Notes under the pieces: generated by a model | Told to the model about the DNA's origin: nothing | Seen by the model: only the letters and a program-made list of their open reading frames with translations | Databases searched by the model: none | Shown here: piece after piece, positions 42,636 through 48,904 of the stretch | Layout of the letters: each line of letters starts with the position of its first letter | Numbering within the stretch: position 1 is the stretch's first letter | NCBI RefSeq assembly: GCF_014349155.1 | Contig: NZ_JACSIT010000048.1 | Location: 1 to 48,904, forward strand | DNA: 48,904 bases | Source of the DNA: Neolewinella lacunae | GTDB taxonomy: Bacteria; Bacteroidota; Bacteroidia; Chitinophagales; Saprospiraceae | Reading direction: 5' to 3' | Program-made: the position numbers and the translations under genes

Positions 42636-43097
42636 ATGTTAGGAAAAGTAAAACAGTGGCTGGGCATTGAGGGCGTCAAACTTGAACTGGTTTTGCCGCC
42701 GGATTTCGATCTCCGACAGGGTTCGCTGGCGGGCATGGTGCGCTTCCGCAGTAAAAACACCCAGACCGTTACGGCCATCAAACTGGCCATCATCGAAAAA
42801 TATTCCCGGGGCCGCGACGCCGAAGCGCTGGTGGACGAGTACGAGCTGGGCACGCAGGTGATCCGGCAAACGATCGAGGTGCCCGCAGACGGAGAGCCCA
42901 TCGAGGTGCCCTTCCTGGTGCAGTTTGCTCCGATGACTTCGGCGATCGAAGATTTTGGCAACCGGAACGTATTATTTAAAGGTCTGGCCTGGGTGGCGAA
43001 GAAGACGCGGAATGCGGTTTCGGAGTACCGGATTGAGGCGGAGGCGCAGGTGAAAGGGGTGGGGCTGAATCCTTTTGATAAGAAGATTTTGGGGTAA
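42636..43097 (+). CDS. Spo0M-like (arrestin-fold) protein
   Basis: The 153-residue soluble protein begins MLGKVKQWLGIEGVKLELVLP. It continues with an arrestin-like beta-sandwich typical of SpoOM-family proteins: GSLAGMVRFRSKNTQTV, VDEYELGTQVI, PIEVPFLVQFAP and YRIEAEAQVKGVGLNPFDKKIL. Bacillus Spo0M affects sporulation, but Bacteroidota do not sporulate, so the role here is unknown. The length is about half that of classical Spo0M, leaving one sandwich. It diverges from the DUF58 gene. Confidence 0.65.
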   Translation: MLGKVKQWLGIEGVKLELVLPPDFDLRQGSLAGMVRFRSKNTQTVTAIKLAIIEKYSRGRDAEALVDEYELGTQVIRQTIEVPADGEPIEVPFLVQFAPMTSAIEDFGNRNVLFKGLAWVAKKTRNAVSEYRIEAEAQVKGVGLNPFDKKILG

Positions 43098-43610
43098 GGG
43101 GTTTAGCCCAGGGAGTTTTTTTGCCCATGGAGTTGCATGGAGTTAGGCATGGAGTTTTGGGTCGGATCCGAACCTCTGGTCCGGTAGGCGGTCTTTTTTA
43201 GCCCATAGAGTTGCATGGAGTTTTGCTTCGCAGTATTTCATGCTGGCATGGAGTTGCATGGAGTTTTGCGGTGGAGACGTTTCACGTCGACTGTCCACCT
43301 CTCCAGGGTAGCTTACTTTGAATATGGGTAGCCACTTTCTGCCACGTAGAACGTCTTAACCTCTGGATTTGAGCTGGCTGCGATGTAGAGCGTCTTGACC
43401 TCAGGGTTTGACAATGCTGCGACGTAGAACGTCTTGGCCTCACGGTTTGATAATGCTGCGACGTAGAACGTCTTGGCCTCACGGTTTGATAATGCTGCGA
43501 CGTAGAACGTCATGACCTCAGGGCTTGACAATGCTGCGACGTAGAACGTCTTGGCCTCACGGCTTGACAATGCTGCGACGTAGAACGTCTTGACCTCAGG
43601 GCTCAACCAA
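43098..43610 (+). repeat. Composite repeat, copy A, with seven 39-bp units
   Basis: Three parts follow each other. First come copies of cccatggagttgcatggag (43110-43270), with a ggatccgaacc...ggtccgg hairpin relic inside. Second is the core gagacgtttcacgtcgactgt (43274-43294) and about 40 bases of conserved flank. Third is an array of seven 39-bp units (43338-43610) built on gctgcgacgtagaacgtctt. The array is open on the minus strand only because 39 is a multiple of three. Copies B and C share all three parts. Confidence 0.85.
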
Positions 43611-43696
43611 GGCGTTAAGGAAAATTTAAACCCACAATAATTTGCGTGAAACGGGAAAAAAAACCGATTTTAGGGGGCCAAATAAAACCTTGAACC

Positions 43697-44449
43697 ATGA
43701 AGTACTTCTACCTGTGCATTGCCCTTGCCCTGACCGTTTCTTCCTGTACGCCCTTGCGGGTGGTCCGGTTGGAACCCGAAGAAACGCCCAGTGCTTATTC
43801 CTACGGGGACAAAATTTTGCAACGCTACGCGGGCGACGTGGGGGTGGCCGTGAGCTACTACGACGCAACGCCGCAGTTCCTGGTTTTTAACCTGACGGTG
43901 GAGAATACGGGAGATGAAGCTTTTGATTTTAGTCCGGAGGGCTGTTTGCTGGTGCCCGATGTGGGGCCAGTTTCCCGCGCCATCAACCCTGAGGAACAAT
44001 TACTGTCCATGGACATAGATAATATGGAAAGGCTTCGCAACGGCCGGGCGTGGGCGTGGATTGGGGCAGCCGTTGTGGTGGCTGGTACGGTGGCGGCCGT
44101 AACGGTTGACGCGCCCGCTTTGGACAATGGAGTGGCGTCGGTAGGGAGCTCTTTCGCACAGGACCTGGCCATCAATACCGCGAGTGCTTTGGCCTTTGGG
44201 ATTGCGGAGGGGACGGATGTGCGGGATTACCGCATGCATTATTTGCCGGCGGCGGGAGAGATACCGGTCCCGGAAAACCGCTATTTCTGGCTGGACCACT
44301 CCTTGCGGATCACGACGATTGAGCCGGGGCAGAAGGCTTTTGGTAAGATTGTGTTTCCACGCAACGATGAGGCGAGTAAGTTTTTGTTGCGGGTGGAAGC
44401 GAAAGGGGAGGAGTTTGAGTTTCCTTTTAGCCAGCGGGTGTTTCGGTAG
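43697..44449 (+). CDS. Putative lipoprotein of unknown function
   Basis: The 250-residue product has a lipoprotein signal (LCIALALTVSSC, Cys at 17). A beta-rich N-terminal domain (about 25-110, VAVSYYDATPQFLVFNLTVENTG) is followed by one hydrophobic Ala/Val/Gly segment (about 117-136) and a second beta domain with FWLDHSLRITTIEPGQKAFGKIVF. This is reminiscent of exported Ig-like assembly or envelope proteins, but I do not recognise the family. It lies between composite repeat copies A and B, and its codon use looks native, unlike the beta-lactamase that follows. Confidence 0.65.
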   Translation: MKYFYLCIALALTVSSCTPLRVVRLEPEETPSAYSYGDKILQRYAGDVGVAVSYYDATPQFLVFNLTVENTGDEAFDFSPEGCLLVPDVGPVSRAINPEEQLLSMDIDNMERLRNGRAWAWIGAAVVVAGTVAAVTVDAPALDNGVASVGSSFAQDLAINTASALAFGIAEGTDVRDYRMHYLPAAGEIPVPENRYFWLDHSLRITTIEPGQKAFGKIVFPRNDEASKFLLRVEAKGEEFEFPFSQRVFR

Positions 44450-44451
44450 GG

Positions 44452-44640
44452 TTTAGCCCATGGAGTTGCATGGAGTTGGGCATGGAGTTGCTTGGAGTAG
44501 ACGTTTTACGTCGAGTGTTCGCCTCTGGGGGGAAGCTTGCTTGGAATAAGATTAGACGCTTTCTTCGGCGAAAGGCGCCTTGGTCTCTAGGCTTGACCTT
44601 GCTGCGGGGGAGAGCGCCTTGGCCTCACGTTTTTTTGTGC
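44452..44640 (+). repeat. Composite repeat, copy B
   Basis: The catggagttgcatggagtt part (44458-44495), the diverged core tagacgttttacgtcgagtgt (44498-44518) and two diverged 39-bp-type units (to 44640) align with copies A and C. It ends about 80 bases before the beta-lactamase gene. Confidence 0.75.
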
Positions 44641-44719
44641 TCCCCTTTGCACATTCCCCGGCTATTAAATACCTTGACCACCGATGAGGCCGTTTACCCA
44701 GCTAAAGGAAAGGATCTAA

Positions 44720-45520
44720 ATGAAACAAATATTAATCATTGCTTTTTCAATGTGGGCTTGCACAGCGTTTGGACAAGCAAGATATCAGGAATATTATGAT
44801 AGTTTGTTTTTAAAAGGAAGTACAACCATTTATGACTACAAAAACAAAAAATGGATTTTCACAGACGAACAGGATGCTGCGTTAGGCACATTGCCAGCAT
44901 CAACTTTTAAAATCCCAAATTCACTTTTAGCACTTGAATACAAAGCTGTCAAAGACGAAAATGAAGTGTTTACATGGGATGGTGTCTCTAAAATGCACTT
45001 AGGGACAGTCGTAAATGCCTGGAATAAGGATACTGACTTGAAAACGGCTTTTAAAAATTCCACCGTTTGGTTTTATGTGGAAATTGCCAGAAGGATTGGT
45101 AGAAATAGGTATAAAAAAATATTGAAAAAATGTAATTATGGAGATGGCAACTTACAAGAAAACGGAATTGACTTTTGGAACTATGGAGCGTTAGAAGTTT
45201 CACCAAAAAATCAAATAGAATTTCTAATCAAACTGTATGAAGCCAAATTGCCATTCTCAAAACCAACTATTGATAAAGTGAAGGAGATAATGATTTCAGA
45301 AAGAACAGAAACACATACTTACAGGGATAAGACAGGTTGGACAAGAAAGAATCAACAAGATATCGGTTGGTGGGTAGGTTACGTAGAGACTGATGCGAAT
45401 GTATACTTTTTTGCCACCCGATTGATAAAAGATCAGAATGATAACAATCCGAATTTTATAAAAGGTAGGAAAGAATTAACAAAATTAATTCTACATGACC
45501 TTGAAGGAGGAGTAAAATAA
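44720..45520 (+). CDS. Class D (OXA-type) beta-lactamase
   Basis: The 266-residue periplasmic enzyme has a signal peptide (MKQILIIAFSMWACTAFGQ). Class D motifs are complete: Ser61-T-F-K64 within LPASTFKIPNSLLALE, S-x-V as Ser114-T-V116 in NSTVWFYVE, the helix-capping Trp153 in FWNYGALEVS, and K204-T-G206 in DKTGWT. The usual Y-G-N is Y-G-D here (140-142). Class D enzymes open beta-lactam rings through an acyl-serine intermediate. The gene is strikingly AT-rich beside its GC-rich neighbours and sits between composite repeat copies B and C, which suggests transfer. A TACCTTGA sequence (44670-44677) may be its -7 box. Activity cannot be judged from sequence. Confidence 0.88.
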   Translation: MKQILIIAFSMWACTAFGQARYQEYYDSLFLKGSTTIYDYKNKKWIFTDEQDAALGTLPASTFKIPNSLLALEYKAVKDENEVFTWDGVSKMHLGTVVNAWNKDTDLKTAFKNSTVWFYVEIARRIGRNRYKKILKKCNYGDGNLQENGIDFWNYGALEVSPKNQIEFLIKLYEAKLPFSKPTIDKVKEIMISERTETHTYRDKTGWTRKNQQDIGWWVGYVETDANVYFFATRLIKDQNDNNPNFIKGRKELTKLILHDLEGGVK

Positions 45521-45588
45521 CGAATAGCCAATAATGGGTATGCGATAATGGCTCGATTTTTCGCCATTGTGCATACACTCGACGTTGC
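45518..45588. other. attC-like long hairpin after the beta-lactamase stop
   Basis: Nested inverted repeats start at the TAA. GTATGC (45538-45543) pairs with GCATAC (45571-45576), and AATGGC (45547-45552) with GCCATT (45563-45568) around a 10-base loop. AACG and CGTT form the outer pair (45519-45522, 45583-45586). Length and unpaired bases recall integron attC sites, but the R-prime box does not fit GTTRRRY, so a terminator is the simpler reading. Confidence 0.35.
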
Positions 45589-45874
45589 TTTCTCTGAGAA
45601 ATAGATAAATAAAACATCGCAGCCTAGAACGAAAATGGAAGAAATAAAAATTGGAAATCACCTCCAAGTTGATTCGAGCGGTGTTCTTTTAGCCCGTATA
45701 TTAGCATGGAGTTTATTGAGGTCGAGACGTTTCACGTCGACTGTAATTCTCTGTTGGGATGCTTCCTTATAAAGTGGTTAGATGCTTTCTGCGACGTGAA
45801 CTGCCATGACCTCACGCACCTACATTACTGCGGCGTAAAACGCCTTGACCTCACAAACAACCTTACATATCCAA
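45521..45874. other. Intergenic region with hairpin and composite repeat
   Basis: Besides the hairpin (45518-45588) and composite repeat copy C (45688-45857), no gene is recognised in these 354 bases. Confidence 0.5.
45688..45857 (+). repeat. Composite repeat, copy C
   Basis: A shortened catggag part (from 45706), the exact core gagacgtttcacgtcgactgt (45724-45744) and two 39-bp-type units with tgcgacgtgaactgc and tgcggcgtaaaacgcc. It ends 18 bases before the Arr gene. Confidence 0.8.
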
Positions 45875-46321
45875 ATGGAACAAGACCACGACAAACGTCC
45901 AGCGGCCAATAAACGCCCGAGCCCTTTTGCGCAAACCTATTTCCACGGCACGCGCGCGGATTTGCGGGTTGGGGAACTCATTCGGCCGGGCTACCACTCG
46001 AATTACGGACAGCGGAAGCAGGCCAAATACGTTTTTCTCTCCGCCACTTTGGATGCGGCCATCTGGGGTGCGGAGCTCGCTTACGGGGAAGGTCGGCAGC
46101 GGATATACCTGGTAGAACCCACTGGCACCCTGGAAGACGATCCTGACCTGACGGACAAAAAGTTTCCGGGGAATCCGTCGCAATCCTACCGGTCTACCGA
46201 TCCTTTTCGGGTCGTTGGGGAGGTAATGGCGTGGCAGGGGCACCCGGAAGAGCAGGTGGCGGGGATGAAAGTTCACCTTGCACAGCTGAAGGCGGAGGGG
46301 ATTGATTCGTTGAATGGATGA
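45875..46321 (+). CDS. arr: Rifampin ADP-ribosyltransferase (Arr)
   Basis: The 148-residue cytoplasmic enzyme matches Arr along its length. It transfers ADP-ribose from NAD+ to a hydroxyl of rifampin. The motifs TYFHGTRADLRVGELI (about 22-37, His of the NAD site), YVFLSATLDAAIWGAELA, IYLVEPTGTLEDDPDLTDKKF, NPSQSYRS and VVGEVMAWQGHP are all family hallmarks. The ATG at 45875 gives the normal length. The frame before it is repeat DNA. Its base composition is GC-rich like the chromosome, unlike the beta-lactamase upstream, so the two may have different origins. Arr homologues are common in environmental bacteria without clinical resistance. Confidence 0.9.
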   Translation: MEQDHDKRPAANKRPSPFAQTYFHGTRADLRVGELIRPGYHSNYGQRKQAKYVFLSATLDAAIWGAELAYGEGRQRIYLVEPTGTLEDDPDLTDKKFPGNPSQSYRSTDPFRVVGEVMAWQGHPEEQVAGMKVHLAQLKAEGIDSLNG

Positions 46322-46512
46322 GGGGGGGGCATATTTTTTTGGTGCATGCTTGGATATTTGGGGGGGGAGTAAATACCTTGGCTGGTGGTGGGGGGACTTG
46401 CCGATTGCCGGAAGGGATTTAAACTTTGCCCGAAACTTGTTTTGACAGATTGGGGGCAGCGAAAAGCAACCCTCCATACCCTGTACCAATGTTTTTCTAC
46501 CCACTTACTTGA

Positions 46513-46526
46513 ACGTGGTACCACGT
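46513..46526. promoter_or_regulatory. 14-bp perfect palindrome ACGTGGTACCACGT
   Basis: It lies 8 bases before the possible TTG start of the next ORF and marks the change from GC-rich to AT-rich sequence. It may be an operator or an insertion scar. Confidence 0.35.
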
Positions 46527-46533
46527 ATGTTAT

Positions 46534-46941
46534 TTGATTACAGTTGTGCATGCTGAGTACTTGAATAGGATTCTTGCGGCGGCCGGAAATATATCCGAAG
46601 TTGAATCAGTAAGACAAGAGTGGAGCAGTGTAAAGGCAAATTTGAGTAATAATCTTGCTTCTGCTATTGTTGATGGAACTATTGAATTAGCTATTAGTTC
46701 AACCACATATTGGAATGAGAAAAACGGGTTTGATTCTACTGCTAAAATTTCTCCACAAGCGGCAGCGGATGTAGGTGGATTTGTAATTGGAGCTGGTATT
46801 GCAGCAGTAAATGCGCATAATAACGGCGGAATACAAGGTGAAGATGTGAACGGCATCATTATGGGTGGACTAGGCGGTGCTCTTGCAGGATCGTTGGGTG
46901 CAGCTGGAAAAGTTGGTCGTTGGTTATCATCTTTGTTTTAG
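46534..46941 (+). CDS. Glycine-rich ORF, probably a 5'-truncated gene
   Basis: The frame has no ATG at its start and would need TTG (46534) or GTG. The 135 residues have a helical N-terminal half (YLNRILAAAGNISEVESV) and a Gly/Ala-rich C-terminal half (about 80-130, VGGFVIGAGIAAVNAHNNGG and GGLGGALAGSLGAAG) that resembles membrane-inserting or bacteriocin-like tails. I do not recognise it. The lack of a start, no signal peptide and the palindrome just upstream suggest a C-terminal fragment of a larger secreted protein. It is AT-rich. Confidence 0.45.
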   Translation: MITVVHAEYLNRILAAAGNISEVESVRQEWSSVKANLSNNLASAIVDGTIELAISSTTYWNEKNGFDSTAKISPQAAADVGGFVIGAGIAAVNAHNNGGIQGEDVNGIIMGGLGGALAGSLGAAGKVGRWLSSLF

Positions 46942-47128
46942 AACTTAAGGAAATTAAGTTGACTAGAAAATTTTATTTTACTAGAATATGTTTAATAAAA
47001 TTACTAGATCTCACTAGGCTATTTACTTTACTCTTAAAGCCAACTGGTCTAGTTGTTAAAAAGCATGTCTTCCACTTAACCATCGAAAAGTGTTGCTTTG
47101 TTTTGATAGACTTAATTATTTATCTACT

Positions 47129-47335
47129 ATGGAAAACAAACAAAACTTAAGTAATTTGTGCCTGAGCATCTTTTTGATGTCTACTTTTTTCTTTGCTCTA
47201 CGATATATTATTATCGTTAAAAGCTATAGTTTAGAATCATTTTCAATCGAAGTTATTGTTTTCTCAATAATAAATAGTGCCTTATTAACATTACTTCTCT
47301 GGAAATTATTTCCAGAACGATACAATATAAAATAA
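47129..47335 (+). CDS. Small two-span membrane protein (68 aa)
   Basis: The product starts MENKQNLSNLC and has hydrophobic helices at about 10-32 and 40-58, separated by a short polar loop and followed by a basic end (FPERYNIK). The ATG at 47129 was chosen over the longer frame from 47090. It is AT-rich and lies in the accessory region. Family and function are unknown. A real gene is plausible but not proven. Confidence 0.45.
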   Translation: MENKQNLSNLCLSIFLMSTFFFALRYIIIVKSYSLESFSIEVIVFSIINSALLTLLLWKLFPERYNIK

Positions 47336-47902
47336 AGTTTTAAAAATCTACTAGTCGTAATTAATAAAAAATCAAGAATATTTTAACAACCTAGGAAATG
47401 TGATTTTTCATAATTCTGAAATTTCATTGTCATTAATGGCGTGAGTTTTTTCTTGGTGAACTTGATAGCCTGTGCGTTCCAGCACATCTGTTACGGCTTT
47501 GAAGAATTCATCAATCTTTTGCGGCAGGAGAAGTGACTCTCAGGTAATCACTTCACATAATTAACAAGATGCTGAGCATCAATCTTTCCTTCCCCGAAGC
47601 TGGTCAGCGCTCTGCCCGTAACAGGGGCGTAGGAACCGTAAGCGTTTAGTTATTGACGCTAGGTTGGTCACTGAATTGACATACAGTCAGCGGACAGTGC
47701 AGCATCTTCTCGGCGAGAACCGCAATGTACCACCCAAAGTATCAACAGTGTCGTGCGGGCACCGGTGCAAGTGTGGGCGTTTTTATTTACCTTTATGGTC
47801 TAGATAAAAGTATGGGACAAGCTTTGTGACATTTGACAGCTTCTTAGGAAATTCATTTTTAAAAGAGTATAGTTCACATATGATTTTTATTTTAACAAAA
47901 TT
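47336..47902. other. Intergenic region with a decayed gene
   Basis: These 567 bases contain the minus-strand relic at 47408-47655 and AT-rich flanks. No intact gene or repeat from the families above was found. Confidence 0.5.
47408..47655 (-). pseudogene. Gene relic of unknown family
   Basis: Two protein-like segments lie in different minus-strand frames. Upstream is NAYGSYAPVTGRALTSFG then EGKIDAQHLVNYVK and a stop (about 47655-47550); downstream is LPQKIDEFFKAVTDVLERTG then YQVHQEKTHAINDNEISEL and a stop at 47408. A frameshift and internal stops separate them, so this is a decayed gene end. The family is not recognised. Confidence 0.45.
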
Positions 47903-48511
47903 ATGATGAGGAGATTTATCCCGCCCTATGTTAAAGTAAGGCTGAACTTATTAAAGAGCAAAGTGCATGACGTCTTAAAAGGGCATTACTTCTATTATGC
48001 AAAAGCAAGGAAATATAACCATGATTTAATAAATGTCTTGTCATTGGAGCAGGAATTAAAGCCAAACGAGGCAAAAATAACGAATTTATTGGTAGCGATA
48101 AAGAGAATAGAATCTATTCAGATAAATCCAAATGAGATATTTTCTTTTTGGCACGTTGTAGGAGAGCCATCGCAGAAGAAGGGGTTTGTAAAGAGCCGTT
48201 CTTTGATTAGGGGAAAAGTGGAGGATTCTGTAGGAGGCGGTCTTTGTCAGTTGTCCGGGCTAATTTATTATTTGAGCTTGTATGCATCTCTTGAGATTAT
48301 TGAAAGGCATAGCTACTCAATAGATATTTATACGGATGAAACCCGGTTTGCGCCCTTGGGGTCTGATGCTACTGTTGCTTTTGGTTATAAAGATTTAAAG
48401 ATTAGAAACAACTTGAATGGCCCAATTAGGTTCAAGTTTGAGCTACTTGAGAACGAAATAATAGTGAGTTTGATGCACGCAAGTGTTATACAATGGTCCG
48501 CTACGGTTTGA
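47903..48511 (+). CDS. VanW family protein
   Basis: The 202-residue protein shows the VanW core: INPNEIFSFWHVVGEPSQKKGF (about 74-95), SVGGGLCQLSGLIYYLSLYA (about 109-128), ERHSYSIDIY, and APLGSDATVAFGYKDLKIRNN (about 150-170). VanW-type proteins occur in some vancomycin-resistance clusters and widely elsewhere; their activity is unknown. The basic N-terminus has no signal peptide. Two ATGs (47903, 47906) are possible. The gene is AT-rich and lies between the relic and an IS element, so it is probably acquired. No van ligase or regulator genes are nearby. Confidence 0.8.
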   Translation: MMRRFIPPYVKVRLNLLKSKVHDVLKGHYFYYAKARKYNHDLINVLSLEQELKPNEAKITNLLVAIKRIESIQINPNEIFSFWHVVGEPSQKKGFVKSRSLIRGKVEDSVGGGLCQLSGLIYYLSLYASLEIIERHSYSIDIYTDETRFAPLGSDATVAFGYKDLKIRNNLNGPIRFKFELLENEIIVSLMHASVIQWSATV

Positions 48512-48583
48512 GGCAACACTTTAGCAAAGTATGCATATAAAGAGGGCAAGCCCTATCTTGTTGGTTCCTTACACCGTACAGAT

Positions 48584-48904
48584 ATGACTTGCCCAACGAA
48601 GATCGAAATCCTCGTCGCCTCAATTTTGCAAAAACTTCCTGGTATTTCCGCATGGCGCTACCGCTTTTTGCTCCATCTTTTCGTTTTGTGGCCCTCAATG
48701 ATTGGCCGACGGAACTTTGTCAACCTAGGTCGTCAAGGCGAATATTCTGAGTTCACTTACCGTAAGCACTTTGGTAAACGCATGGATTGGCTGGGCTTCA
48801 ACAGAGAGTTGAGCGAGCCGTTTTTAGGCCCCAACCGTATCATTGCTCTCGACCCCTCATACCTGAGTAAGAGTGGCAAGCATACTGCTGGAGTCGGTTA
48901 TTTT
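48584..48904 (+). mobile_element. IS4-like DDE transposase, 5' part, cut by the window edge
   Basis: The open frame of 107 codons runs off the end. It starts MTCPTKIEILVASILQKLPG, has ISAWRYRFLLHLFVLWPSMI and YSEFTYRKHFGKRMDWLGF, and reaches the first catalytic Asp in IIALDPSYLSKSGKHTAGVGYF. This pattern is typical of IS4-group transposases seen in Bacteroidota. The left inverted repeat should lie between 48512 and 48583 but could not be defined without the right end. Confidence 0.75.

Noticed and set aside
43313..43606. A 97-residue minus-strand frame with 13-residue repeats (KTFYVAALS type)
   Set aside because: It is open only because the 39-bp DNA unit is 13 codons long; there is no signal, promoter or domain, and copies B and C of the repeat do not keep the frame.
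43338..43610. CRISPR array
   Set aside because: The 39-bp units abut without unique spacers and no cas genes are present.

Overview
The window looks like chromosomal DNA of a GC-rich member of the Bacteroidota, most likely Saprospiria (Lewinella-like). This is inferred from the following: secreted proteins end in type IX secretion (T9SS) sorting domains, including one gliding-motility-type C-terminus; starts lack Shine-Dalgarno sequences; promoters show the TAnnTTTG -7 box; and there are TonB receptor, PorV-like and FtsX/LolD-type genes. No rRNA, tRNA or CRISPR was seen.

Layout. 0.2-9.8 kb is mixed housekeeping: xylulokinase, small membrane protein and lipoprotein, lumazine synthase, outer-membrane barrel, a two-gene ABC exporter-type system with a histidine-rich permease loop, HAD phosphatase, membrane proteins (one DUF4184 gene frameshifted at a T8 run) and a methyltransferase. 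10.0-12.5 kb is FtsK. 12.8-19.8 kb is a complete six-gene haem-uptake operon, transcribed leftward: HmuY-like surface protein, HmuT, HmuU, HmuV, HmuS and a TonB receptor. 20.1-27.2 kb holds an AI-2E transporter, a HEPN-domain protein, a T9SS-exported sugar dehydrogenase and a GH113-like lipoprotein. 27.3-33.6 kb is a 2108-residue secreted metalloprotease. 34-43 kb holds lipoamide dehydrogenase, a membrane-anchored patatin phospholipase, a lipoprotein pyrophosphatase, an RlpA/SPOR protein, a DUF58 protein and a Spo0M-like protein.

From about 43.1 kb to the end the window is accessory. A lipoprotein gene, an AT-rich class D beta-lactamase, a rifampin ADP-ribosyltransferase (Arr), a truncated glycine-rich ORF, a gene relic, a VanW-family protein and an IS4-like transposase that runs off the edge are separated by copies of a composite intergenic repeat.

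The strongest unexplained signal is a set of dispersed repeats. An 18-bp sequence with a NotI core (gcacctgcggccgcgccc) occurs nine times exactly and once with one mismatch. It lies both between genes and inside ftsK, hmuV and the giant protease, where it adds six codons without breaking the frame. Several intergenic copies follow larger hairpin repeats in a fixed order and orientation. A second family, with a 39-bp tandem module, brackets the beta-lactamase gene. Arrays of 7-9 bp repeats lie at gene ends, two of them overlapping stop codons.
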